From NCBI GenBank assembly GCA_030035585.1, contig CM057469.1:119142650-119206649 (forward strand): a stretch of DNA of 64,000 nt, written 5' to 3'. The DNA is from Dugong dugon. Its lineage: Eukaryota; Chordata; Mammalia; Sirenia; Dugongidae. Both the position numbers and the translations under genes were made by a program. The stretch's first letter is position 1. Each line of letters opens with the position of its first letter. This document shows positions 1 through 11,848 of this stretch, in pieces. The notes under the pieces were generated by a model. It saw only the letters and a program-made list of their open reading frames with translations, was not told the DNA's origin and did no database searches.

Positions 1-24
1 CGTTCTTTTTTAGTGATTTTGCAC

Positions 25-226
25 TGAAGTCCTGGTGGTGCAACTGCTAAGCCCTAGGCTCCTACCTCAGAGGTTGGTGGTTCAAACTCACCCGTCTGTT
101 CCTGAAGCTGAAAGATCTGATGCTGCTCCTGTAAAGACTGAAGGCTAAAAAACCCTGGGAACATTCTATTCTGTCACATGGGGTCTCTCTGAACAAAAAT
201 GGTTTGGACAGCACCCAACAACAGTA
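25..226 (+). mobile_element. AfroSINE-type SINE with RTE-like tail
   Basis: A diverged long-form copy. It has a tRNA-like head (cctggtggtgcaactgctaagc), a middle block with ctgtaaagactgaaggct, and a tail ending cagcacccaacaacag, which matches the RTE LINE 3' end (ggcacctaacaacaac) rather than the usual ggcaatgggttt ending. The divergence suggests an older copy. Recognised by eye. Confidence 0.75.
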
Positions 227-734
227 TGAATTATATTGGCATTATAGGATAGGAACCCCACTGCAAACTCAGAAAAAATCTATTTCTTCTTGTTGGACTT
301 GGGATTAGTAAGTATTGAATAACAAATGCAAAAATAGAAAATTCTTCTTTTTTAATTGACCTAAAATTATTCTCTGCCCAAATAGTTGATACTTAATGCT
401 GAGATTTTCATACAATACCAGTTCTCTTACCACAGAGAACTTAGGAATCCTTTGGATGTTTGAGTTTATTTTTAGTTGGCAGGTTATTAATCTCACAAAC
501 CATCTAGAAAGAATGAAGTAGTGGTTGTTGCTGGGGCAACCATACCTCTTTGCACTCTTGACTTTTATTTTAAACTGGGAAAGATCTTAACGTTGCCTTA
601 ATTCAAATAAAGAGAATGTTTGCAGTCAGCAGAAACCACAGTTCTTCTAGCTGTCACTTAGCAAGATCTAAACATTTGACAAAACATTATTTTAGAAAAC
701 TTTTGACCTTTTTAAAATTTTATTTTATTATTTT
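227..734. other. Unassigned intergenic sequence
   Basis: AT-rich sequence with no recognisable gene, splice-supported exon or repeat family. A short reverse-strand reading frame at 305-496 has no recognisable motif and is probably chance. Confidence 0.6.
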
Positions 735-750
735 AAAATTTTTTGTTCCA

Positions 751-3700
751 CAACTTGATCTCATAGACATATACTGAACTCTGCACCCAACAGCAGCCAA
801 GTATACTTTATTTTCCAATGCACATGGAACAGGCTCCAGAATAGACCACATATTAGGCCATAAAGCAAGCCTTAACAAAATTCAAAACATCGAAATATTA
901 CAAAGCATCTTTTCTGACCATAAAGCCATAAAAGTGGAAATCAACAACATAAGAAGCAAAGAAAAAAAATCAAACACATGGAAACTGAACAACATGTTGC
1001 TCAAAAACTACTGGGTTATAGAAGAAATTAAGGATGGAATAAAGAAATTCATAGAATCAAATGAGAATGAAAACACATCCTACCAGAACCTTTGGGACAC
1101 AGCAAAAGCAGTGCTCAGAGGTCAGTTTATAGCAATAAATGCACACATCCAAAAACAAGAAAGGCTCATAAAAGCACTAACCCTACAACTGGAACAAGTA
1201 GAAAGAGAGGAGCAAAAGAAGCCTACAGGTGCCAGAAGGAAGAAATGATAAGAATTAGAGCAGAATTAAATGAAATAGAGAACAGAAAAACAATTGAAAG
1301 AGTTAACAAGTCCAAAAGCTGGTTCTTTGAAAAGATCAATAAAATTGATAAACCATTGGCCAAACTGACAGAAGAAAAACTGGAGAGGAAGCAGATAACC
1401 CATATAAGAAATGAGATGGGTGATACCACAACAGACCCAACTGAAATTAAAAGAATCATAACAGAATACTATGAAAAATTGTACTCTGACAAATTTGAAA
1501 ACCTAGAGGAAATGGACATATTTCTAGAAACTCACTACCGACCTAAATTAACACAAACAGAGGTAGAACAACTAAATAAACCCATAACAAAAGAAGAGAT
1601 TGAAAAGGTTGGTAAAAAAAACTGCCAACAAAAAAGAAAGCCCTGGCCTGGATGGCTTCACTGGAGAATTTTACCAAACTTTCAGAGACAAGATAACACC
1701 ACTTCTACTAAAGGTATTTCAGAGCATAGAAAAAGATGGAATACTCCCAAACTCATTCTATGAAGCCAGCATAACCCTGATACCAAAACCAGGTAAAGAC
1801 ACCACAAAAATAGAAAATTACAGACCGATATCCCTCATGAACATTGACACAAAAATCCTCAACAGAATTTTAGCTAATAGAATTCAGCAACATATCAAAA
1901 AAATAATTCACCACAACCAAGTGGGATTTACACCAGGTATGCAGGGATGGTTCAACATTAGAAAAACTATCAACATAATCCATCACATAAATAAAACAAA
2001 AGACAAGAACCACATGATCTTATCAATCAATGCAGAAAAGGCATTCGACAAAGTCCAACACCCATTCATGACAAAGACTCTCAAAAAATTAGGAATAGGA
2101 GGGAAATTCCTCAGTATAATTAAGGGCATTTATACAAAACCAATAGCCAGCATCATCCTGAATGGAGAGACTTTGAAAGCATTCCCCTTGAGAACAGGAA
2201 CCAGACAAGGATGCCCTTTATCACCACTATTATCCGACATTGTGCTCAAGCTCCTAGCCAGAGCAGTTAGGCTAGAAAAAGAAATAAAGGGCATCCAAAT
2301 AGGTAGGGAAGAAGTTAAGGTATCTCTATTCGCAGGTGTTATGATCTTATACACGGAAAAACCCACGGAATCCACAAGAAAACTACTGGAACTAATAGAA
2401 GATTTCAGCAAAGTTTCAGGATACAAAATAAACATATAAAAATCAATTGGATTCCTTTACACCAACAAAGTGAACCTTGAAGGGGAAATCAAGAAATCGA
2501 TACCATTTACAATATACCCCAAAAAGATAAAATACTTAGGAATAAATCTAACCAGAAATGTAAAAGGTCTTTACAGAGGAAACTACAAGACACTACTGCA
2601 AGAAACTAAAAGAGACCTGCATAAGTGGAAAAATATACCTTGCTCATGGATAGGTAGACTCAACATAGTGAAAATGTCAATTCTACCCAAAGCAATCTAC
2701 AGATACAATGCAATCCCGATCCAAATTCCAGTAGCGTTTTTTTAATGAGAATGAGAAACAAATCACCAACTTCATATGGAAAGGGAAGAGGCCCCTGATA
2801 ATAAAGCACTACTCAAGAAGAAGAACAAACTGGGAGGCCTTACACTACCTGATTTTAGGACCTATTATACTGCCATAGTAGTCAAGACAGCCTGGTACTG
2901 GTACAATAACAGATACATAGACTGATGGAACAGAGTTGAGAATCCAGATATAAGCTCATCCACCTATGAGCAGCTAAAATTTGACAAAGGCCCTAAGTCC
3001 ATTGTCTCTTCAACAAATGCTGCTGGCATAACTGGATATCTACATGCAAAAAACTGAAACAAGATCCATATCTCACACCATGTACAAAAACTAACTCAAA
3101 ATGGATCAAAGACTTAAATATAAAATCGAAAATGATAAAGATCATGGAAGAAAAAATAGGGACAATGCTAGGAGCCCTAATACATGGAATAAATACAATA
3201 CGAACCATAAGTAACAATGCACAAGCACCAGAAGAGAGACTAGATAAATGGGAATGCCTAAAAATCAAACACTTACGCTCATCCAAAGACTTCACTGAAA
3301 GAGTGAAAAGACAACCTACAGATTTGGAAAAAATTTTTGGCTACGACAAATCTGATCAGAGTTTTATGTCTAAAATCTACAAGATACTCCAAACTCAACA
3401 GCAAAAAGACAAATAACCCAATTAAAAAATGGGCAAAGAATATGAACAGGGACTTCACCAAAGAAGATATTCAGGCAGCTAACAGACCCATGAAGAAATG
3501 CTCACGATCATTAGCCATCAGAGAAATGCAGATCAAAACTACAATGAGATATCATCTCACCCCAACAAGGCTAGCATTAATCCATAAAACACAAAATAAC
3601 AAATGCTGGAGAGGTTGTGGAGAGACTGGAACACTTATACACTGTTGGTGGGAATGTAAAATGGTACAACCACTTTGGAAATCGATTTGGTGCTTCCTTA

Positions 3701-4038
3701 GAAAGCTAGAAATAGAAGTACCATACGATCCAGATATCCCGCTTCTTGGAATATATCCTAGAGAAACTAGAGCCGTCACACGAAGAGATATATGCACACC
3801 CATGTTCATCGCAGCACTGTTCACAATAGCCAAAGGATGGAAGCAACCTAAGTGCCCATCAGTGGATGAATGGATAAACAAACTATGGTATATCCACACA
3901 ATGGAATATTACACAACGATAAAAAACAATGATGAAGCTGTGAAACATCGTATAACTTGGTGGAAGCTAGAACTTATTATGCTGAGTGAGTTTAGTCAGG
4001 CACAGAAGGACAAATACTGTATAAGACCACTATTATAA
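751..4038 (+). pseudogene. L1 ORF2 remnant (endonuclease C-end, reverse transcriptase, C-terminal domain)
   Basis: Conceptual frames follow L1 ORF2p from DLIDIY (late endonuclease) to the C-terminus at 4,038. Segments in order: linker ([14 protein letters not shown], about 980-1,020), Z/RT entry ([12 protein letters not shown], about 1,640), RT motif [12 protein letters not shown] (about 2,188-2,223), thumb ([13 protein letters not shown]), and the CCHC zinc-knuckle-like motif C-x3-C-x7-H-x4-C at 3,604-3,657. The invariant FADD box reads FAGV at 2,329-2,340, so both catalytic aspartates are gone. There are several frame changes (near 1,240, 1,610 and 3,400) and in-frame stops (near 840-900, 2,440 and 2,923). 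The final frame (3,337-4,038) stays open to a stop matching the family C-terminus. Clearly a dead copy. Confidence 0.93.
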
Positions 4039-5040
4039 GAACTCAAGAAAAGATTTAAACACAGAAGAAAACATTCTTCGATGGTTATGGGGATGGGGAG
4101 GGAGGGTGAGGGTTATTCACTAACTAGATAGTAGATAAGAATGATCTTAGGTGAAGGGAAGGACAGCACACACTACAAGGGAAGCCAGCACAACTGGACT
4201 AAACCAAAGCTTAGAAGTTTCCTCAACACAATCAAATACTTTGAGAGACAGAGTAGCAGGGATGCCGGGTCTGGGGACCATGCTTTCAGGGGACATATAG
4301 GATAATTGGCATAACAAATTTATTAAAAAATGTTCTGTATTCTGCTTTGGTGAGTGGTGTCTGGGGTCTTAAAAGCTTGCAAGCGGCCATCTAAGATGCA
4401 TCAATTGGTCCCAACCACTTGGAGTAAAGGAGAACCAAGAACACCAAAGACACAAGGAAAGTATTGGCCCAAGAGACAGAATGAGCCACATAAACAAAGA
4501 CTTCATCAGCCTGAGACCAGAAGAACTAGATGGTGCTCAGCTACCACCAATGAATGTCCTGACAGGGAACACAACAGAGGGTCCCCGATGGAGCAGTAGA
4601 ACGATGGGATGCAGAACTCAAATACTAGTAAGAAGACCAGACTTAATGGTCTGACTAAGACTGGAGGCGCCCTGGAAAGCATGGCCCCTGGTCTCTCCAT
4701 CACCCCAGAACTAAAACAACTTCCGAGGCCAACTCTTCAGACAGGGATTGGACTGGACTATGGTACATAAAGTGATACTTGTGAAGAAAGTGCCTCTTAG
4801 ACAAGTAGATATAAGAGACCAAAGGGACGGCTTCTGTCCAGAGGTTAGAGCGGAAAGCAGAGAGAGTTAGCAGCTGGGGAATCAGGGGCGGAGGGGAGGA
4901 GTGTGCTGTCACAGAATGGGGTGAGCGGTTGGGGTCTCATAACAATGTATGTTAAAAAAAATAAAATTCTGTACGGGAGTCTAACTTGAAATGTAAACTT
5001 CATTTAATTACATCAATAAAAAATAATAATAATAAAAAAA
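751..5040 (+). mobile_element. L1 LINE, 5'-truncated, about 4.3 kb
   Basis: A 5'-truncated L1 that begins inside the ORF2 endonuclease domain, covers the rest of ORF2 to 4,038, and has a roughly 1 kb 3' UTR ending in an A-rich tail (AATAAA-like runs at 5,011-5,040). It is flanked by a near-perfect target-site duplication, aaaattttttgttcca at 735-750 and aaaaattttgttcca at 5,038-5,052. The target is T/A rich, as expected for L1 endonuclease. The 3' UTR shares blocks (for example the tcttaaaagcttgcaagcggcc region near 4,365) with the reverse-strand L1s at 34.5 and 59 kb, so all belong to one afrotherian L1 lineage. Truncation means it could not retrotranspose. Confidence 0.93.
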
Positions 5041-5052
5041 AATTTTGTTCCA

Positions 5053-6542
5053 AATGTCAGGAAACATGAAGGCACTTGTCTTAAAAGAAAAGCTCGCCTC
5101 AAAGAAGAAAGTCCAGAGTTGAGTGACAGTGTTTCTCTGTTGTTCAATCCAGCGTGTCAAGCACTAATTGTGGAGTGCATGAGTGATAGCCTAATCTCTG
5201 CACTGGTCCTAGATGTATAAGCATATTACAAGAACTTTTGCAGCTATTTATAACAAAAATCTGGTAAAATGTGACAATTAATCCAAATCCAACTGTCATA
5301 TTAAGTGCAAGTTAGTATCTTGAAATGCACAGCTCTTTGTGAAAGCCAGTTATACACATTCCAAATAAATGCAGTATTTATTTTAAACTGCTTCTTCACT
5401 GGTCTAGGTTATTGTTATGGAGGGACCATTATGAGCTAATTGCCAGGTAGGAGTGTGATTTTTGCTTGTAACAATGCTTCTGTGATTGAGTATTAGTCTT
5501 ACTGCAATTATATGCTAGAATAAATATATAAAAGCACTGATTGTTCCAATGAAATAGAATCACATTCAAGACTTTTCTTAAAAGCTGATTCTACTAGTAA
5601 ATGAGGCCACCCCAAGTGAATATTATAGAATTATTACAAATTCATGAAATGTATAGTTGGGAGCTATCTTCTCAACTATTGTTAAAGAGCAGTGTAACAC
5701 TGGGACAGAATGAAGCTGACATTAAGCACCTTTCCAAAGAACTATAGCTCATTACTGAAAAAGTCCGTTCTAAAACCCTGTCTTGATATCTGTTCTCCAA
5801 AGCATTTGTGCACCCTTGCTGTCATGCCTAAAGGAATGCACAGGTAAACCAGATTTTGAGCTTTGTTTTTTGTACAGGGTTTATCCTCTACTTCATCTAT
5901 CATCAAAGATGGGATAAAGGAGAGAAATTTTGAAATGAGAAAGCTAGTAGCAATCTAGAGAGAGTCTAAAGACAAGTTATTTATCATTTAAAGTCTTGAA
6001 ATCATTAAAAGTCTTAAAAGTTTTCAATGGTGAATAATGTATATTAGTAATTAATAATTCATGTCTATATGATTCCAGTGAGTTTTAAGTATTACTAAAC
6101 GATACACTGGCTTTCCTATGTTTAAGACATCACTAAATAGACATCCTTAATGTTATTTGGAATTGACTCTACTATCAAATATATGACAAAAAATAAAATC
6201 TGGAAGATAAAAGATGGTCTGCAGAAACCACTAGAATGTAAACAAAGATTCTTCTCCTATTCAGGAATTGAGGAAGTGCTAGACCAGCAGAGAATAGCCA
6301 GCAAGATCTCAGCTGTCTGAGGCATCAAACTGAGTGAAACCAATCAATAGCTGGTGAGAAATAACACCTGCCATTTACCAAAGCCCACTTATAGGCCCTC
6401 CAACAAAGCTCACCTGCCCACTACCAAACCTCTCATGCCTCAGTAGGCCGGGCACTTGTTTGTCATTGCAGGAACAGTAATAACTTCCCTTCTCTTCTGC
6501 CTTCCAAACCTAGTGTAAGTTCCTGTCATTGATATGATCTGA
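5053..6542. other. Unassigned intergenic sequence
   Basis: About 1.5 kb of AT-rich, low-CpG DNA with no gene, long reading frame or repeat family that I recognise. It may hold old, decayed repeats below visual detection. Confidence 0.6.
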
Positions 6543-7192
6543 TAAGCAACATCATGATAAACAGAGAAAAGATTGAAGCTGTCAAAGATTTCATTTTACT
6601 TGGATCCACAGTCAACACCCATGGAAGAAGCAGTCAAGAAATCAAATAACACACTGCATTGGGCAAATATGCTGCAAAAGACCTCTTAAGAGTGTTAAAA
6701 AGCAAAGAGGTAACTTTAACGATTAAGGTGTGCCTGACCTAAGTCATGGTATTTTCAATCTCCTCATATGTATGTGAAAGCTGGACAATGAATAAGGAAG
6801 ACCAAAGAAGAATTGATGTCTTTGAATTATGGTGTTGGTGAAGAATATTTAATATACCATGAACTTCCAGAAGAACAAATAAATCTGTCTGGGAAGAAGT
6901 ACTGCTGGAATTCTCATTAGAGGCAAGGGTGGCATGGCTTCATCTCACATACTTTGGACTTGTTATCAGGAGGGCTTAATCCCTGGAGAAGGACATCATG
7001 CTTGGTAAAGCAGAAGGTCAGTGAAAAAGAGGAAGATCCTCAATGAGATGGATCGACATAGTGGCTGCAAAAATGCGCTCAAGCATAACAACGACTGTGA
7101 TGATGGCACAGGACCAGGCAGTGTTTCATTCTGTTGTATATAGGGTCGCTATAACTCGGAACTGACTTGTTGGCACCTAATAACAACAATAA
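6543..7192 (+). mobile_element. RTE (BovB-like) LINE fragment, 3' end
   Basis: Matches the RTE 3' third: agcaacatcatgataaac at the start, the cysteine/tryptophan-rich C-terminal coding region (ESWTMNKED-like at about 6,778-6,806; RRIDVFELWCW-like after it), and the terminal ggcacctaataacaacaat at about 7,172-7,190. Strongly 5'-truncated and carrying stops, so non-coding now. In living RTEs this region encodes the end of the single EN-RT polyprotein. Confidence 0.9.
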
Positions 7193-7963
7193 ACCAGAGC
7201 CTTCTGGGAAGGAAAGTTTGGGAAGTGTATTTTCCAGGTCTTCTATCTCTGCGATGCAGAAAAGACTGCAAATGTTAGGTGGAATAATGCTAAGATGCCA
7301 ACAGACAATATAACATATTTTTATCCCTAAAAAAAAAAAATGCAACTCAGTGAAAGCATTTGTTTTTATTACTGTTTCCTTATTTTGAGAATGCTTTTGT
7401 TACTCCAGTAGAATGTGGTCTTATACTGTCAGAAGTTGATTTGTTTGATTTATACAAAGGCAATGCCCATCTTGACTTCATTACTTTCTCATTTAGACCT
7501 AGGGCATAAGCACGAGCAAAGACAGGTAGTTCCAAGTGGTTACTGAAATCAATTCATTTCTTATTTGTCAAGACAAATGGCACAAGGCTGAATAAATTTT
7601 ACCTTTTAAAGTACAGTTACACCTGTGAAAGCAGGAACTTGTATAAGGCTGAACCCTGGCAGAGAAGGAAAAGTCAAATACTTTCCACTAAAGCAAGTGA
7701 TAGAAAAGCGCTAACATTGCACCCTGTCAAAGGTGGAAAAATTGTGAAACCTGGAAAAACAAGGGAGTCCCGTCAAGTTCCAGCTTTCAAAGGTTTTAAT
7801 GTATTTGAGCCAAGAGAGTTGCATGCCGGGATTTTATTTTCAAAAACTCAGGCTGATGCTGGGGGCTGAACAAATACAGCATTGTTTGGGAATGTAACTT
7901 TTATTGGGAATCGTAAGTGGTGATACATCTATTTTATGGCAACAGTCAAAGAGTACCCTTTAG
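7193..7963. other. Unassigned sequence with one lysine-rich reading frame
   Basis: No repeat recognised. A forward frame at 7,639-7,869 (76 codons, starting MYKAEPWQRRKSQIL) is lysine/arginine rich and lies in no repeat that I can name. It has no recognisable domain, no visible splice context and only chance-compatible length, so I do not call it a gene. Confidence 0.5.
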
Positions 7964-8150
7964 CAGTGGTTCCTCAAGCAAGCTCCCAAGAACTGAACAG
8001 CAGCATCAGCATCACCTGCAAACATGTTAGGAATACAAATTTTCATGTCCCATCCCCCAAATACTGAATTAGTTTCTCTGGATTTGGTGTCAGAAATCTG
8101 TATTTTAAAAAGCCCTACAGGTAATTCTAAGCCAAGTTTGACAAGCACTG
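7964..8150 (+). mobile_element. MER5A-type hAT-Charlie nonautonomous DNA transposon
   Basis: Length of 187 bp fits the MER5A consensus (about 189 bp). The left end cagtggttcctcaa and right end tttgacaagcactg form imperfect terminal inverted repeats. Internal landmarks (agcatcagcatcacctg, ctgaattagtttctctgg, tctgtattttaaaaagccct) are in MER5A order. The flanking 8-mers no longer match clearly, in keeping with the great age of this eutherian-wide family. It never encoded a protein. Confidence 0.85.
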
Positions 8151-8669
8151 GCCCACAGTGAAGAATTGGGACCATAGCTCGAGATCTGCATTTGACAGAA
8201 TAGACCCATTGCCATTGTCAAGTTTGCTATGATTCAGGAATACATAATGTGAGCATAGCAGAGGTAACTATGCAGAGAGTGTCGAAATGAATCAGAACCT
8301 TAAACGGTAAATCTTTACATGATCGAAACAAAGAGACTCCACTAATCCTTCTCCTTCTTCCTCACTGCTTCTGTTTTTATACACTGTCTCTCAATCTTTA
8401 GATGTTGGCACTTGTACTGAGATGCTTCTGTGATTAATGTTCCCAAAAAGCTGCTCTTGATATATTTCTTGATCCAAATTTCCAGGGCATAAAAAAAAAA
8501 TCTCTGGTGAAAGTAAGGATACAGTGTGATGCGTTTGAGTTCTAAATGGCTGAGGATATTTGCTGGGAGACAACTCTTCATGGCTTCTCACCATTTTGCA
8601 CACCTCACAAGCAGAGGAGCTGGCTGTCTTTGTTTCATACTATCTGTTGAGAGATGTTTGGATAGTGAA
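8151..8669. other. Unassigned intergenic sequence
   Basis: No gene or repeat recognised. Short frames overlap on both strands (8,342-8,603) without recognisable domains. Confidence 0.5.
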
Positions 8670-8873
8670 CCAACCCACTGCTGTCGAGTTCATTCCAACT
8701 CACAGTGGCCCTACAGGACAGGTTAGAACTGTCGCATAGGATTTCCCCGGCTGTAATCTTTACGGAAGCAGACTGCCACATCTTCCTTCCGCAGAGCAGC
8801 TGGTGGGTTCGAATTGCCTACTTTCCAGTTAGCAGCTGAGTGCTTAACCACTGTGCCACCAGGGCTCCTTTGC
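8670..8873 (-). mobile_element. AfroSINE-type SINE, long form
   Basis: Complete reverse-oriented copy: tail complement (cccactgctgtcgagttcattcc) at the left, the ggaagcagactgccacatctt block in the middle, and head complement (gtgccaccagggctcc) at the right. Flanked by atagtgaa at 8,662-8,669 and 8,874-8,881, a plausible target-site duplication. Confidence 0.88.
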
Positions 8874-9039
8874 ATAGTGAATGGTCTTGGAAAAGGGAAA
8901 GTTTGTGTTTAGAGCAAAAGGTAGGTTTGCTTCTAGCCTTGGAAAATAAAGATACTGTGTCCCTTCTGGAAATGACAGACAAGTTTATTCTCCTTTATAA
9001 AAACTTGGGTTCCCTACATTGATGATTCCTGTCTTGAAA

Positions 9040-9775
9040 TGCAATCCACTACATTTGGAGGTATTACCTGAAACTCCCTACAAAGCCCTGTGGGAATTAA
9101 GGCTCAGGGAACTGATACAAATGGAGATAACTCTGACTACTGTCAAAGGATGAAAACACGTACTCTATTAAAAGTAAAAACAGAGATTTATTGAAGGCTA
9201 GAAGCAGTTCAAACAAGGGGATACGTTAGATCTCACGAAGTGAAACCAAAAGATCTCCTGAGGTAGAGGCAAGCACGTACATTTATGTGGTAATATCAGG
9301 GACTTCAATTTTTCTGATTGATTTCCAAGCATTTAGGGAAATAAAAGTTGGGACAACTTGAAGCAGGGATCTTAATATGATTGCTTTGAAACATATCTGT
9401 GCCTTTTACACTGGATACATGGAATAATTGCAGAAATACATGACCAAAGGGAGCTTTACAGGTTGGTCACAAAATAATCACAGGAACTTCTTTCCTGAGA
9501 ACACTCTGTTAAGATGATATTTTTTGCGAACTTTGCCAGACAGTTGCTTGTGCAGGAGATTTCTGCAAAGGGACTTGCATCAAGACCCTCCTCAGGATGA
9601 TTCTTTTCACATCCTTAGCTTAACCACAAGGAAAAACATTTCCTCAGCTGTATAATTAAGTCTGTTCAAAGGTTAATGGTTGCTGGGAAGCAAGCAGAAG
9701 TTAAGGTTTATATTAAGATGGAGTTGGCTCATACCTAAGTCAATCATTCTAGTTAGGTCAGGCCCTCAGTTTTGG
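9040..9775 (-). mobile_element. Probable LTR relic, family unassigned
   Basis: Read on the reverse strand, this stretch ends in an LTR-like arrangement: a CTTCAATAAATCTCTG polyadenylation-signal context (about 9,184-9,200) followed by some 150 bp of U5-like sequence toward 9,040. No internal retroviral sequence is next to it. Boundaries are approximate and I could not define terminal duplications. It is a fossil if the call is right; an alternative is unique sequence with a chance AATAAA. Confidence 0.35.
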
Positions 9776-9789
9776 AGCTCTCGCACACT

Positions 9790-10010
9790 ACTGCTATTGC
9801 CTCTGGTAACCACTGACTTTGGTCTCTACACATTTGCCTGTTCTAGATATTTCTTGTAAGTGGGATCATACAATGCTTATTTGAGAAAAAAAAATGTTAT
9901 TTGTATTACAATAAAATGATGTCTGACTTATTTCAATCAACATAATGTTTCAAGATCCATCCATCCAGTACCATGTACATTCAATTTATCAACTGTTTAC
10001 TTTGCAACAA
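9790..10010 (-). mobile_element. Old L1M fragment
   Basis: The reverse orientation shows the familiar ancient-L1 3' region: ctctggtaaccactgac, cctgttctagatatttcttgtaagtgggatcata, ttatttcaatcaacataatg, and atccatccatcc. Heavily diverged relic with no coding capacity. Confidence 0.7.
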
Positions 10011-10344
10011 CTATTTAATTAGGGAAGCATTTTATGCCATTATAGTAAATATTAGGGAAATACAACAAAGTGTTGTTAAGAATGATTAAAACTCACCAAA
10101 TTGAACACAAGTTTTATTCTGAGCATTTATTCTTTTGCAGAGAGGGAGGCCATTCTGATTCCAAAAGAAACAAGTGGTTCACAAAATCTGGCCATAATGG
10201 GGCTTATAAAGAAAAGAGAAGGGAAAAATACAGAAGATTAACCGTTGTCTAATCTTAATGTGATTGCTTGCACCCTGCCTTCCCCCTTTACTGAGTGAGA
10301 CCCATTGACGTTAGGTTACTTCTGGCCTGCCTGCTAATAATTTG

Positions 10345-10768
10345 GCCCTCCATACACTTCGAAAGCTGGACAATGAAAAAGGAAGATCAAAAAAGAATCG
10401 ACGCCTTTGAATTGCGGTGTTTGCAAAGAATATTGAATATACACCATGGACTGCTGAAAGAACAAACAAAGCCGTCTTGGAAGAAGTAAGCCAGAATGCT
10501 CCTTGGAAGTGAGGATGGCAAGACTTCATCTCACATACGTTGCACTTGTTATCAGGTGGGACCAGTCCCTGGAGAAGGATATCAGGCTTGGTAAAGTAGA
10601 GGGTCAGAGAAAAAGAGGAAGACCCTCAATGAGATGGACTGACACGGTGGCTGCAACAATGGGCTCAAGCATAACAACAATTTTAAGGATGGCTCAAGAC
10701 CTGTTTTGCTCTGTTGTACATAGTGTCCCTATGAGCGGGAACAAACTCAGGGATGCCTAACAACTACA
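10345..10768 (+). mobile_element. RTE LINE fragment, 3' end
   Basis: Matches the last 420 bp of the afrotherian RTE: gaaagctggacaatgaaaaagg, then the LEDGIRLGKVEGQRKRGRPS-like coding stretch (within the 10,503-10,760 frame), and the terminal atgcctaacaac. The frame is open for 85 codons but represents only the C-terminus and has an alternative frame upstream (10,295-10,489), so a frameshift lies near 10,490. Confidence 0.88.
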
Positions 10769-11114
10769 ATATTACACACCTGCAGCCGTGAGGCTTTTTG
10801 AGATTTAAATTAGGAGGTAATGGTTTGGCAACTATCCTTTGATAGCAGTAGCAGACCAATTTACATTGCTGCAGAGCAGTTTCTGGCAGGCGTTTTCAGT
10901 TTGGGTCAGGCTTTTTATGGTTAATATTTGGTTTTCCATATAAGAAAAACCTTAAAATCAAAGTAAGATGTCTGTTATTAATTTCTTCTTTTCAACAGTG
11001 TTAAATGTGCCATTTACATTCTACTTAAAGAGACAGAACTTGTGTAAAAAATAATTATTTAAATAAAGTACATAACACTGTAAGGTGCTGCTATTAAATA
11101 TTGTAAGAGATCAA

Positions 11115-11279
11115 TAAACCAAAAAACCCATTGCCATCGAGCTGATTCCAACTCACAGCGACCCTATAGGACAGAGTAGAACTGCCCCATAGAGTTTTCA
11201 AGGAGCACCTGGTGGATTCAAACTATCAGCCTTTTGGTTAGCAGCCATAGCACTTAACAACTATACCACGAGGATTACC
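11115..11279 (-). mobile_element. AfroSINE-type SINE, short form
   Basis: Reverse copy lacking the ggaagcagactgcc middle block: aacccattgccatcgagctg at the tail side, aaggagcacctggtggattc in the centre. Exact 10-bp duplication aagagatcaa at 11,105-11,114 and 11,280-11,289 marks the insertion and supports target-primed retrotransposition. Confidence 0.92.
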
Positions 11280-11702
11280 AAGAGATCAACTGAGGAGTAA
11301 AGTTAATACTGGATAGAGTTGTCAGAAAAGGTATCACTTGAGATGTGGAGAGTAGGCTTTTTCTTGAGTGAAGGATCCAATAACTTTCTGGTTGTTAAAC
11401 TCCTAAGTCACTTGTTGGTCCTAAGAAATTGTGTCATATCGATTATTATCAATCTGCTTTCTTTTCTTCCTTAACATCCATTATCCATGTATGGTTTGAA
11501 GTGAACTCCTCCCAGCCAAAACATGACTACAAAAGAAAAAACTTACCTTCGCATCCTACTTCTCCTGGGTGCTTCTTCCTTTGCTAAAGCTGAAGTTCAG
11601 CACTCAAGTCTTTTCTTATGTTAATGCTTTACATCTAATTACTGGTGGTTGGTGGAGGGGAGTTTGCTGTTGTTAAGTGATTTCAGGTCCCTTGGTTCCA
11701 AC
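11280..11702. other. Unassigned intergenic sequence
   Basis: No gene or repeat recognised apart from the SINE target duplication at its left edge. Confidence 0.5.
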
Positions 11703-11848
11703 TCTGGCACAGTGGTTAAGAGCTCGGGCTACTAACCAAAAAGGTCACAATTCAAATCCACCAGCTGCTCCTTGGAAACCCTATAGACAGTTCTACTCTG
11801 TCCTACAGGGTCACTACGAGTCAGAATCAACGTGATGGCAAAGGTGGA
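11703..11848 (+). mobile_element. AfroSINE-type SINE, short form
   Basis: tggcacagtggttaagagctcgg (tRNA-like A-box region), then gctccttggaaaccctat and agggtcactacgagtcagaa. The central block is absent. The tail is truncated after gatggcaaagg. Confidence 0.88.
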
